A DNA stretch of 8,097 nucleotides, taken from the NCBI GenBank assembly GCA_036375895.1, contig DASVBJ010000326.1, forward strand, positions 1 through 8,097, read 5' to 3'. The first letter of the stretch is position 1; the number at the start of each line of letters is the position of its first letter. This document shows, one piece after another, positions 1 through 6,009 of this stretch. A model generated the notes under the pieces. It had not been told where the DNA came from. It worked only from the letters and a program-made list of their open reading frames with translations, and did no database searches. This DNA comes from DASVBJ01 sp036375895 (GTDB taxonomy: Bacteria > Actinomycetota > Actinomycetes > JACCUZ01). A program made the position numbers and the translations under genes.

Positions 1-1624
1 GCAGTGGGGCGCCGACGAGCGGCTTCGCAGCAGCCCCCCGGCGTACTCCTCGACGATCAAGGGCGGGTTCGTCCACCACACCGACGGGGCCAACGGCTAC
101 GCGTCGGCTGACGTACCCAAGATCATCCGTGGCATCTACGCGTACCACACGAAGAGCAACGGCTGGTCGGACATCGGCTACAACTTCCTCGTCGACCGGT
201 TCGGCCGGCTCTGGGAGGGCCGGTACGGCGGGATGGACCGCCCCGTGATCGGCGCCCACACCGGGGGGTTCAACGACGACACCTTCGGCATCTCCGCGAT
301 CGGCAACTACGACACGGCCGCCGCGCCGTCGGCCATGGTCACGTCGATCGCCCGGTTGATGGCCTGGAAGCTGTCGCTGCACTACCGCAACCCGAACGGC
401 ACGATGACGCTCACCTCCACGGGCGGGGGCACCTCCCGGTACTCCGCGGGCACCGTGGTCACCAAGCCGGCGATCTCGGGGCACCGGGACATGGGCTACA
501 CCGCCTGCCCGGGCCGGTACCTGTACTCGTACATGTCGACGATCCGGTCCAAGGCCGTGGCGTACCTGGCGGTCGGTCTGGTCAACCCGTCCGTCTCGGT
601 CACGACCACCTCGGCGAGGGTCAGGTCCGGCGTGCTGAAGAGCGCGCAGTCCTGGGCGGTGACGCTGAAGAACGCGGCCACCGGCGTGCAGATCAGCCGC
701 GTCACCGGGACCGGGTCCGTCGACACGACCCGTCCGCTGACGGACGCCAAGGGGCAGCCGCTGCCCGACGGTCGCTACACGTTGACGGTCGACAGCTGGT
801 ACGGCACGACGACCGCGCGGCCCTACGTGAGCACGATCATCCTGGGCACCCCCGGTGCCGTGACGCACGACATGAACGGCGACAAGAGGGGCGACGTCGT
901 CGCCCGCGTGGCCTCGACGGGTGACCTGCGCATCTACTTCGGCAGCGGCGCGGGTGGGTTCAACGGTGCGACGACGGTGGCGCCCGCCTGGAACGGGATG
1001 TCGGTCATCGAGGGCGTCGGCGACTTCGACGGCGACCAGCTGGCCGACGTGGTCGCGGTCGAGAACGAGACCGGCTCGCTCTTCCTCTACCCGGGCAACG
1101 GGGCCGGCGGGTTCGGCGAGCGCCGCCAGATCGGCCACAACTGGGGTGGCCTGCGCCTGATCACCGGGATCGGTGACTTCAACAGCGACGACACGATGGA
1201 CCTCGTGGGCGTCACCGCCGACGGCTCCCTGCTGCTCTACCAGGGCGACGGCAAGGGTGGGTTCAAGGGCTCGAGCGTCGCGGGCAGGGGCTGGAGCGGC
1301 TTCGACAAGCTCGTCGGCATGGGCGACGTCGACGGCGACGGCCACCCCGACCTGCTCGGCCGCGTCAGCGCCCAGGCGAGGCTCGCGTTCTACCGGGGCG
1401 ACGGCACGGGCCGCTTCTTCAGCGGCAACACGCTGACCGGCACCGGCTGGAACGCGATGTCCGAGCTCATGTCGCCGGGGGACTTCGACGGCGACCGCCA
1501 CCCGGACCTGCTGGCGATCGAGCGGGCGACCGGCACGCTGTGGCTCTACCACGGGTCCGGCACGACGCTGCCCTCGCGGCGGGCCGCGGGCAGCGGGTGG
1601 TCGGGCATCGACATCCTCGGCTGA
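1..1624 (+). CDS. Secreted N-acetylmuramoyl-L-alanine amidase (PGRP/Amidase_2) with C-terminal FG-GAP repeats, 5' partial
   Basis: The frame is open from base 2 to the TGA at 1622-1624 (540 visible residues). The N-terminus lies outside the window, so no signal peptide can be seen. The fragment begins with QWGADE, the usual opening of bacterial peptidoglycan-recognition/amidase domains. Predicted Zn ligands, by alignment with T7 lysozyme, are the first His of VHHT (74-76), His of SGHRD (482-484) and Cys of TACPG (506-508). The Tyr of GYNF (179-181) matches the catalytic Tyr, so the domain looks active and should cut the MurNAc-L-Ala bond. An Ig-like linker resembling FlgD-type domains (LPDGRYTLTV) spans about 590-850. 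Five FG-GAP/VCBS repeats follow, with Ca-binding-like D-x-[DN]-x-D motifs at 869, 1022, 1175, 1325 and 1481, spaced 50-52 residues apart. They probably form a propeller for wall or carbohydrate binding. The internal ATG at 233 is not the start because the catalytic domain begins upstream. Family assignment is firm; the exact role (wall turnover or lysis of other cells) is inferred. Confidence 0.93.
   Translation, partial: QWGADERLRSSPPAYSSTIKGGFVHHTDGANGYASADVPKIIRGIYAYHTKSNGWSDIGYNFLVDRFGRLWEGRYGGMDRPVIGAHTGGFNDDTFGISAIGNYDTAAAPSAMVTSIARLMAWKLSLHYRNPNGTMTLTSTGGGTSRYSAGTVVTKPAISGHRDMGYTACPGRYLYSYMSTIRSKAVAYLAVGLVNPSVSVTTTSARVRSGVLKSAQSWAVTLKNAATGVQISRVTGTGSVDTTRPLTDAKGQPLPDGRYTLTVDSWYGTTTARPYVSTIILGTPGAVTHDMNGDKRGDVVARVASTGDLRIYFGSGAGGFNGATTVAPAWNGMSVIEGVGDFDGDQLADVVAVENETGSLFLYPGNGAGGFGERRQIGHNWGGLRLITGIGDFNSDDTMDLVGVTADGSLLLYQGDGKGGFKGSSVAGRGWSGFDKLVGMGDVDGDGHPDLLGRVSAQARLAFYRGDGTGRFFSGNTLTGTGWNAMSELMSPGDFDGDRHPDLLAIERATGTLWLYHGSGTTLPSRRAAGSGWSGIDILG
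869..1621 (+). repeat. Five tandem FG-GAP/VCBS protein repeats (about 51 codons each)
   Basis: Within the amidase gene, acidic calcium-loop-like motifs recur: DMNGDKRGD, DFDGDQLAD, DFNSDDTMD, DVDGDGHPD and DFDGDRHPD, starting at 869, 1022, 1175, 1325 and 1481. Each is followed by a hydrophobic strand and usually an [FY]xG.G.G.F segment. The third copy (S for G, D for the loop G) is the least canonical. Such repeats build beta-propellers, usually of seven blades. Only five are visible and the gene stops after the fifth, so the propeller may be small, or missing blades may be too diverged to recognise. Confidence 0.85.
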
Positions 1625-1646
1625 GGCCGCGACAGGTGGCCGCATC

Positions 1647-1683
1647 GCCGACACCGCCCGCCGCACCGGCGGGCGGTGTCGGC
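1647..1683 (+). terminator. Strong stem-loop downstream of the amidase gene
   Basis: A perfect 16-bp G+C-rich inverted repeat (1647-1662 against 1668-1683) encloses a 5-nt loop GCACC and lies 23 nt after the amidase stop. There is no U-tract after it, as is common for actinobacterial terminator-like hairpins. It probably ends or stabilises the amidase transcript and insulates the operon downstream. Confidence 0.65.
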
Positions 1684-1713
1684 CAGGTCACTCGCGCGAC
1701 CGGCCCCGGGGCG

Positions 1714-1719
1714 TAGGCT
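1714..1719 (+). promoter_or_regulatory. Candidate -10 box (TAGGCT) for the glycosyltransferase-manB operon
   Basis: TAGGCT fits the actinobacterial TANNNT -10 pattern for the housekeeping sigma factor. It lies between the amidase hairpin and the GT4 start, and it predicts transcription starting near 1726. No convincing -35 box sits 16-18 nt upstream. This is a sequence-only guess. Confidence 0.35.
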
Positions 1720-1725
1720 TCGGGA

Positions 1726-1745
1726 GACCGGCAGCGCTGCCGGTC
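1726..1745. promoter_or_regulatory. Perfect 20-bp palindrome, possible operator or 5'-leader hairpin
   Basis: GACCGGCAGCGCTGCCGGTC reads identically on both strands with no mismatch or spacer. It starts about where transcription from the TAGGCT box would begin and ends 38 nt before the GTG of the glycosyltransferase. It could be a dimeric repressor site overlapping +1, or a hairpin at the 5' end of the mRNA. I do not recognise the cognate regulator. Confidence 0.4.
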
Positions 1746-1783
1746 CGACGATGCCGGGCAGATGAGTCAGGAGTGATGACGAC

Positions 1784-2920
1784 GTGGCGCCTCGCGTGCT
1801 CGTCGACGCGACGGCGGTCTCCGCGGACCGCGGCGGTGTCGGCCGCTACGTCGACGGACTGATCGCCACCCTGGGCAACGCCGGCGCCGACCTCGCAGTC
1901 GTCTGCCAGCGCTCCGACGCCGAGCGGCTGTCGAGGCTGGCCCCCGGCACCGAGGTGGTGGCCGGACCGTCGGCGATCTCCCACCGGCCGGCCCGGCTGG
2001 CCTGGGAGCAGACCGGGCTGGCGCTCGTCGCCCAGCAGGTGGGCGCCCGGGTCATCCACTCGCCGTACTACACGATGCCGCTGCACGCGTCGGTGCCCGT
2101 CGTGGTCACGGTGCACGACGTGACCTTCTTCTCCGAGCCCGAGCTGCACAGCGCGGTGCGGGCCGGCTTCTACCGCTCGGCCACGCGCACCGCCGTACGC
2201 CGTGCGGCCCGCGTCATCGTGCCGTCGCACTCGACGCGCGACGAGCTGGTGCGGCTGCTCGAGGCCGATCCGGCACGCATCGACGTGGCCCGCCACGGCG
2301 TCGACCTCGCGACGTTCCACCCGCCGACCGATCAGGAGCGCAAGCGCGTCTCGGACCGGCTGGGTCTGCACGGCCGGCCCTACATCGCCTTCCTGGGCGT
2401 CCTCGAGCGTCGCAAGAACGTGCCCGACCTGGTGCGCGGCTGGGTGCGCGCCGTCGACGGGCTCGACGACCCGCCCGCGCTGGTGCTCGCCGGCAGCAGC
2501 GGCTGGGATGACGTCGTCGACCAGGCCATCGCCGAGGTGCCGGCTCACCTGAAGATCGTCCGGCCCGGCTTCCTGCGGCCCGCCGACCTGCCCGGCCTCC
2601 TGGGCGGGGCGATGATCGTCGCCTACCCGTCCAAGGCAGAGGGCTTCGGCCTGCCGGTGCTCGAGGCCATGGCCTGCGGGGCGCCGGTGATGACCTGCCC
2701 GCGGCTGTCGCTGCCCGAGGTCGGCGGCGACGCGGTGGAGTACACCGAGCCGGACACCGACAGCATCGCCGCCTGCCTGCGCTCGCTGATCGACGACCCC
2801 GAGCGGCGGGCCGCGCTGTCCCGCTCGGGCACCGACCGGGCCCGCGAGTTCACCTGGGCGGACTCGGCCGCCGCGCACCTGCGCAGCTACGAGCTGGCGG
2901 TGGCCGGGGTCCGCGTATGA
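1784..2920 (+). CDS. GT4-family glycosyltransferase (GT-B fold), probably mannosyl/hexosyl transferase
   Basis: The 378-residue protein is full length for a GT4 enzyme, a GT-B retaining transferase acting at the cytoplasmic side of the membrane with nucleotide-sugar donors. Visible signatures include the N-terminal glycine-rich loop GGVGRY (17-22), HSPYY and VTVHDVTFF in the acceptor domain, and RHGVD (170-174). The donor domain begins about YIAFLGVLERRKN, with R209 and K211 in the usual diphosphate-binding positions. The E-x7-E motif runs from E286 to E294 (EGFGLPVLE). GTG at 1784 is chosen because an in-frame TGA at 1763 excludes earlier starts and AGGAG at 1769-1773 is well spaced; the nearby ATG at 1776 is out of frame. 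The stop overlaps the manB start by 4 nt (ATGA), implying translational coupling. With a GDP-mannose-forming enzyme next to it, a mannosyltransferase for cell-envelope polysaccharide or glycolipid is plausible, but donor and acceptor cannot be read from sequence. Confidence 0.92.
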   Translation: MAPRVLVDATAVSADRGGVGRYVDGLIATLGNAGADLAVVCQRSDAERLSRLAPGTEVVAGPSAISHRPARLAWEQTGLALVAQQVGARVIHSPYYTMPLHASVPVVVTVHDVTFFSEPELHSAVRAGFYRSATRTAVRRAARVIVPSHSTRDELVRLLEADPARIDVARHGVDLATFHPPTDQERKRVSDRLGLHGRPYIAFLGVLERRKNVPDLVRGWVRAVDGLDDPPALVLAGSSGWDDVVDQAIAEVPAHLKIVRPGFLRPADLPGLLGGAMIVAYPSKAEGFGLPVLEAMACGAPVMTCPRLSLPEVGGDAVEYTEPDTDSIAACLRSLIDDPERRAALSRSGTDRAREFTWADSAAAHLRSYELAVAGVRV

Positions 2921-3999
2921 CCGAAGCGGTACTCCTGGTCGGGGGCAGGGGCACCCGGCTACGCCCGCTGACCGTCCACACGCCCAAGCCCATGCTGCCG
3001 ACGGCGGGCGTCCCGTTCCTGGCCCACGTCCTGGCCCGGGCGCACGAGGCGGGCGTCGACCACGTCGTGCTCGCCACGTCGTACCGCCCGGAGGTCTTCT
3101 CGACCCACTTCGGCGACGGCGCCGCGCTCGGGCTCGCCCTCGACTACGTGACCGAGACCGAGCCGCTCGGCACCGGCGGCGGCATCCGCAACGTCGCCGA
3201 CATGCTCCACGGCGGCCCCGACGACCCGGTCGTGATCCTGAACGGCGACGTGCTGTCCGGGCACGACCTCGCCCGACAGGTCGAGGCACACACCGCGGCC
3301 GAGGCCGACGTCACCCTGCACCTCGTCGAGGTCGAGGACCCGCGCGCCTTCGGCTGCGTCCCCACCGACGCGTCGGGGCGGGTCACGGCGTTCCTGGAGA
3401 AGACCCCGGACCCGGTCACCAACCGCATCAACGCCGGCTGCTACGTCTTCCGCCGCAAGGTGATCGACGCGATCCCCGCCGGCCGACCGGTGTCAGTGGA
3501 ACGGGAGATCTTTCCCGCCCTGCTGCGCGACGGGGCCGTAGTGCTGGGGCACGCCGACCCGGCGTACTGGCTGGACCTCGGCACGCCGGCGGCGTTCGTG
3601 CGCGGCTCGTGCGACCTGGTGCTCGGCCGGCTGTCCTCACCCGCGCTGCCCGGCGAGCCGGGCGAGTCGCTGCTGCTCCCGGGCGCCGTCGTCGACGCCG
3701 AGGCGGCCGTGTGCGGTGGCACGACCGTCGGAGCCGGCGCGGTCGTCGCGGCCGGCGCGTCGGTGGACGGCTGCGTGCTGCTCGACGGCGCCCGGGTTGG
3801 TGCGGGCGCGGTGCTGCGCGGCTCCGTCGTGGGCCGCGGCGCGGTCGTGGGCGCCGGGGCCCGGCTGGACGGCGTGATCGTCGGCGACGCGGCCGAGGTG
3901 GGTGCCCGCAACGAGCTCGTCGCCGGCGCCCGGGTCTGGTGCGACGCGCGGATCCCGGACGGCGCGGTGCGCTTCTCCAGCGACGAGGACCCCGCCTAG
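2917..3999 (+). CDS. manB: Mannose-1-phosphate guanylyltransferase (GDP-mannose pyrophosphorylase), ManB/Rv3264c type
   Basis: This 360-residue sugar-nucleotidyltransferase is predicted to convert mannose-1-phosphate and GTP to GDP-mannose in the cytoplasm. The N-terminal Rossmann-like domain carries LVGGRGTRLRPLT (7-19) and PKPMLP (23-28). It also has GTGGGIRN, the metal-binding NGD (109-111), FLEK with E161 and K162, NAGCYVF (from N172) and YWLDLGTP (D220). From about residue 245 a left-handed beta-helix of hexapeptide-like repeats (VGAGAVV, VGRGAVVGAG and similar) leads to a short tail. From memory, length and motif order match mycobacterial ManB (Rv3264c) closely. Other NDP-sugar pyrophosphorylases (glucose-1-P type) share the fold, so substrate rests on that likeness. 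The ATG at 2917 overlaps the GT4 stop by 4 nt, with a weak GGGG at 2906-2909. The symbol manB follows mycobacterial usage; manC is used elsewhere and manB can mean phosphomannomutase. Confidence 0.88.
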   Translation: MTEAVLLVGGRGTRLRPLTVHTPKPMLPTAGVPFLAHVLARAHEAGVDHVVLATSYRPEVFSTHFGDGAALGLALDYVTETEPLGTGGGIRNVADMLHGGPDDPVVILNGDVLSGHDLARQVEAHTAAEADVTLHLVEVEDPRAFGCVPTDASGRVTAFLEKTPDPVTNRINAGCYVFRRKVIDAIPAGRPVSVEREIFPALLRDGAVVLGHADPAYWLDLGTPAAFVRGSCDLVLGRLSSPALPGEPGESLLLPGAVVDAEAAVCGGTTVGAGAVVAAGASVDGCVLLDGARVGAGAVLRGSVVGRGAVVGAGARLDGVIVGDAAEVGARNELVAGARVWCDARIPDGAVRFSSDEDPA

Positions 4000-4003
4000 C
4001 CCT

Positions 4004-4134
4004 CTCAAACCCGGCAGCGATCATGCACGTTCCGTCGCGCCGCCCGCCCTCAAACCCGGCAGCGATCATGCACGTTCCGTCGCGCCGCCCGCCCCCAAAC
4101 CCGGCAGCGATCATGCACGTTCCGTCGCGCCGCC
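4004..4134. repeat. Three tandem 45-bp direct repeats in the manB-DUF3105 gap
   Basis: Units lie at 4004-4048, 4049-4093 and 4094-4134. Units 1 and 2 are identical over all 45 bases. Unit 3 differs at one base (4095, C for T) and stops matching after base 4134. Each holds the core GGCAGCGATCATGCACGTTC plus CGTCG. The array begins 5 nt after the manB stop. Because the period is a multiple of three, frames stay open through it and give an artificial 15-residue periodic peptide. No gene is supported here. Confidence 0.95.
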
Positions 4135-4170
4135 GAGGCGGGGACCGACGGAACGTGCATGATCGCTGCC
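4103..4170. terminator. Long hairpin: 25-bp core of repeat unit 3 against an exact inverted copy
   Basis: Bases 4103-4127 are perfectly complementary to 4146-4170 (25 of 25), with an 18-nt loop. Inside the loop, CCGCC (4130-4134) can pair with GGCGG (4137-4141), extending the structure. The same inverted arm could instead pair with the cores at 4013-4037 or 4058-4082. It sits between two convergent genes, so a bidirectional transcription stop or mRNA 3'-end stabiliser is a reasonable inference. There is no U-tract on the plus strand and only a short GGGTTT after it on the minus strand. Confidence 0.6.
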
Positions 4171-4198
4171 AAGAAGGGGCGGCTGCCAAGAAAGGGCG
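4165..4198. repeat. Two tandem 17-bp repeats abutting the hairpin
   Basis: 4165-4181 and 4182-4198 match at 16 of 17 bases (GCTGCCAAGAA then G or A, then GGGCG). The first copy overlaps the outer end of the inverted arm (GCTGCC, 4165-4170). The second copy is thus a duplicated element end, as replication slippage would give. Confidence 0.8.
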
Positions 4199-4211
4199 GC
4201 GGCTGTCGGGG

Positions 4212-4943
4212 TCAGGCGGTGTTGGGCTCCGGCGCGTCGCTGGCCGGGAACTTCTTGACGAAGTCGGCGACGACCGCGCCGCTGACCTGGCCGCACAGCT
4301 GGCGGTGGCCATCCTTGGCTCCCCAGTGCGAGAGCGCGATGTGCTTGCCGCTGGGGAAGGCGCCGTACGAGTCGTCCCAGGCCGACACGATGAACTTGTG
4401 GCTGGGGCCGACGGCTGCCTCGTTGCGGGCCCGGTCGGCCAGGTCCTTGAGCGTCTTCAGCTGATCGCCCGTGACCGTCTTGTCGTACCAGAGGATCGTG
4501 TAGCCGTGCTCGAGGTTGTGCACGAGCTGCTCGAGCGCGGGCCGGTCGCTCGCCGAGTAGAACGCCTTGGCGGGCATCACCGGCTGCACGAAGTGCTCGC
4601 CCGACGACGGGGGCACCTCGGCGTACTTCACCTTGGTCTTGTTCGGCTGGTTGGTGCCGGGGCCGACGTGGACGTTGTTGCCGGTGACCTTGTCGGTGGT
4701 CGGCGCGTCGCAGCTCGCGGCAGCGGCGCTGACCCCGAAGGACTCGATCGACTTCTTCGCCGGGTCGTTGCTGCTCTTGAGCACGGCGGGCAGAGCCGCG
4801 GCTGCGACCAGGCCGATGCCCAGCACCACGGCAACGATGATGAACAGCAGGCTCTTGCGCCGCTCCTTGGCCTGCTGCTCACGCCGCATCGCCTCGACGC
4901 GCGCGCGGCGGTCCTTCTCGAGCTGCTTGGTCTTGTTGGCCAC
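4212..4943 (-). CDS. DUF3105 family membrane-anchored protein
   Basis: The protein is 243 residues with unknown biochemical function. Residues 1-30 are highly charged and probably helical (KTKQLEKDRRARVEAMRREQ). A single transmembrane helix at about 31-55 follows (N-terminus inside), then an extracytoplasmic domain. Family-defining motifs are PPSSGEH (111-117) and VHNLEHGYTILWY (141-153); the conserved His/Glu residues suggest a metal or active site, but this is unproven. C78 and C217 could form a disulfide outside the cell. The GTG at 4943 is chosen because it begins the charged segment just before the membrane helix and is preceded by a weak GAGAGAG (4954-4948). The open frame extends further upstream but reads as antisense low-complexity sequence through the glycosylase gene. 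The gene diverges from that glycosylase and converges with manB. Confidence 0.88.
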   Translation of the reverse strand: MANKTKQLEKDRRARVEAMRREQQAKERRKSLLFIIVAVVLGIGLVAAAALPAVLKSSNDPAKKSIESFGVSAAAASCDAPTTDKVTGNNVHVGPGTNQPNKTKVKYAEVPPSSGEHFVQPVMPAKAFYSASDRPALEQLVHNLEHGYTILWYDKTVTGDQLKTLKDLADRARNEAAVGPSHKFIVSAWDDSYGAFPSGKHIALSHWGAKDGHRQLCGQVSGAVVADFVKKFPASDAPEPNTA

Positions 4944-4998
4944 GGTTCTCTCTCGCGGGTGTCGTCGGCTGGGCGCGCCCACAGGGGCTCGATGCCGG

Positions 4999-5004
4999 AG
5001 TCTA
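4999..5004 (-). promoter_or_regulatory. Candidate -10 box (TAGACT) for the DUF3105 gene
   Basis: On the minus strand TAGACT fits the actinobacterial TANNNT consensus and lies 55 nt upstream of the GTG at 4943. That gives a predicted leader of roughly 45-50 nt. No clear -35 element is seen. The 112-nt gap 4944-5055 must hold promoters for both divergent genes. Confidence 0.3.
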
Positions 5005-5040
5005 CGTGGCGGACCTGCGCCAGGGGGCGCATCACCGGCG

Positions 5041-5046
5041 TACGAC
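5041..5046 (+). promoter_or_regulatory. Candidate -10 box (TACGAC) for a leaderless glycosylase transcript
   Basis: No Shine-Dalgarno sequence precedes the GTG at 5056. TACGAC ends 9 nt before that GTG, the distance expected if transcription begins at or next to the start codon. The last base departs from TANNNT, so this is weak. Confidence 0.22.
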
Positions 5047-5055
5047 ACTTGTCCG

Positions 5056-5976
5056 GTGCGTGAGCTGACCCGACGCTGGCGGCCCGGCCGGCCGGTGGAC
5101 CTGGACGCGACGCTCGGGTCGCTGCGGCGCGGGTCGGGCGACCCGGCGTACCGCCGGGTGGACGGCGCCGTGTGGCGCGCGACCCGCACCCCCGAGGGTG
5201 TCGCGACGATGCGGCTCGCGGTCCGGCCAGGGGCGGGGGAGGTCGAGGCGTCGGCGTGGGGGCCGGGGGCGAGCTGGGGGCTCGACCGGCTGCCCGCCCT
5301 GCTCGGCGGCGACGACGACCCGACCGGTTTCGCCCCGCAGCACCCGCTGCTGCGGGAGGTGTGGCGGCGCCACCCCGGCTGGCGGGTGCCGCGGACCGGG
5401 CTGGTGCTGGAGGCGCTCGTGCCGTCGGTGCTGGAGCAGAAGGTGACCGGGCGCGAGGCGTGGCGCGCCTGGCGGCATCTCGTGCGCCGGTACGGCGAGG
5501 CGGCGCCCGGTCCCGACGACGTGCTGCCGGCCGGCCTGCGGGTGCCGCCCGGTGCCGAGGCCTGGCGACGGGTGCCGTCGTGGGAGTGGCACCGGGCCGG
5601 AGTCGACCGGGCCCGCTCGGCCACGGTCGTCGCGGCGGCCGCCGTCGCCGGGCGGCTGGAGGAGGCGGTGTCGCTGCCGGCCGACGAGGCGGCGCGGCGG
5701 CTGCGGGCAGTGCCCGGCATCGGGGCCTGGACCGCGGCGGAGGTGGCGCAGCGCGCGCTCGGCGACGCGGACGCGGTCTCCGTGGGGGACTACCACCTGC
5801 CGGCGATGGTCGGCTGGGCGCTCACCGGCCGGAAGGTCGACGACGAGGGGATGCTCGCCCTGCTGGAGCCCTACCGGGGCCACCGCTACCGGGCCGTCCG
5901 GCTGGTCGAGCTCTCCGGGGTCGCGCCACCGCGCCGCGGGCCGCGCTTCGCCGGACGCGACTTCCGCGCCATCTGA
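5056..5976 (+). CDS. DNA-3-methyladenine glycosylase II-like protein (AlkA family, HhH-GPD)
   Basis: The 306-residue protein belongs to the helix-hairpin-helix GPD glycosylase superfamily, which excises alkylated bases in base-excision repair. The hairpin motif is LRAVPGIGAWTA (PGIGAWT at 220-226), and the conserved catalytic Asp is D245 in VSVGDYHLP. The segment VLEALVPSVLEQKVTG matches the helix that AlkA proteins carry as ILGQQVS-like. The N-terminal about 100 residues are consistent with the AlkA N-terminal domain. No iron-sulfur cysteine cluster of the EndoIII/MutY type is present, and there is no OGG1-type catalytic Lys. GTG at 5056 (VRELTRRWRP) is preferred; the open frame runs upstream to 4567 only as antisense of the DUF3105 gene. 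No ribosome site is evident. It diverges from DUF3105 and converges on fbiB, with 33 nt between stops. I avoid the symbol alkA because the substrate range is not shown. Confidence 0.87.
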   Translation: MRELTRRWRPGRPVDLDATLGSLRRGSGDPAYRRVDGAVWRATRTPEGVATMRLAVRPGAGEVEASAWGPGASWGLDRLPALLGGDDDPTGFAPQHPLLREVWRRHPGWRVPRTGLVLEALVPSVLEQKVTGREAWRAWRHLVRRYGEAAPGPDDVLPAGLRVPPGAEAWRRVPSWEWHRAGVDRARSATVVAAAAVAGRLEEAVSLPADEAARRLRAVPGIGAWTAAEVAQRALGDADAVSVGDYHLPAMVGWALTGRKVDDEGMLALLEPYRGHRYRAVRLVELSGVAPPRRGPRFAGRDFRAI

Positions 5977-6009
5977 GCGTCTCCCAGGGGTACGCCGGGG
6001 GCTGCTCGG

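Noticed and set aside
1703..1712. Short palindrome GCCCCGGGGC before the -10 box
   Set aside because: Ten G/C-only bases are easily expected by chance in DNA this GC-rich.
1776..1778. ATG just upstream of the GT4 gene as its start
   Set aside because: It is in a different frame from the conserved glycosyltransferase sequence.
1688..3289. 533-codon minus-strand open frame
   Set aside because: It is antisense to the GT4 and manB genes, with Arg/Gly/His-rich composition typical of GC-rich shadow frames and no recognisable domain.
4004..4170. CRISPR array
   Set aside because: The 45-bp units abut with no unique spacers, there are only three, and no cas gene is present.
4567..5055. N-terminal extension of the glycosylase frame
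   Set aside because: It is antisense to DUF3105 and has no similarity to AlkA-type N-termini.
3609..5063. Long plus-strand open frame through the repeats, with a 15-residue periodic peptide
   Set aside because: It overlaps manB in another frame and DUF3105 antisense. It is arginine-rich low-complexity sequence, and the period of 45 (a multiple of 3) keeps it open by chance.
4944..5720. N-terminal extension of the DUF3105 frame
   Set aside because: It crosses the divergent gap and reads antisense through the glycosylase. The charged segment plus membrane helix sets the start at 4943.
5977..6009. Terminator between the convergent glycosylase and fbiB genes
   Set aside because: Only a 4-bp GCTG/CAGC pairing is seen around 6001-6014; no convincing stem.
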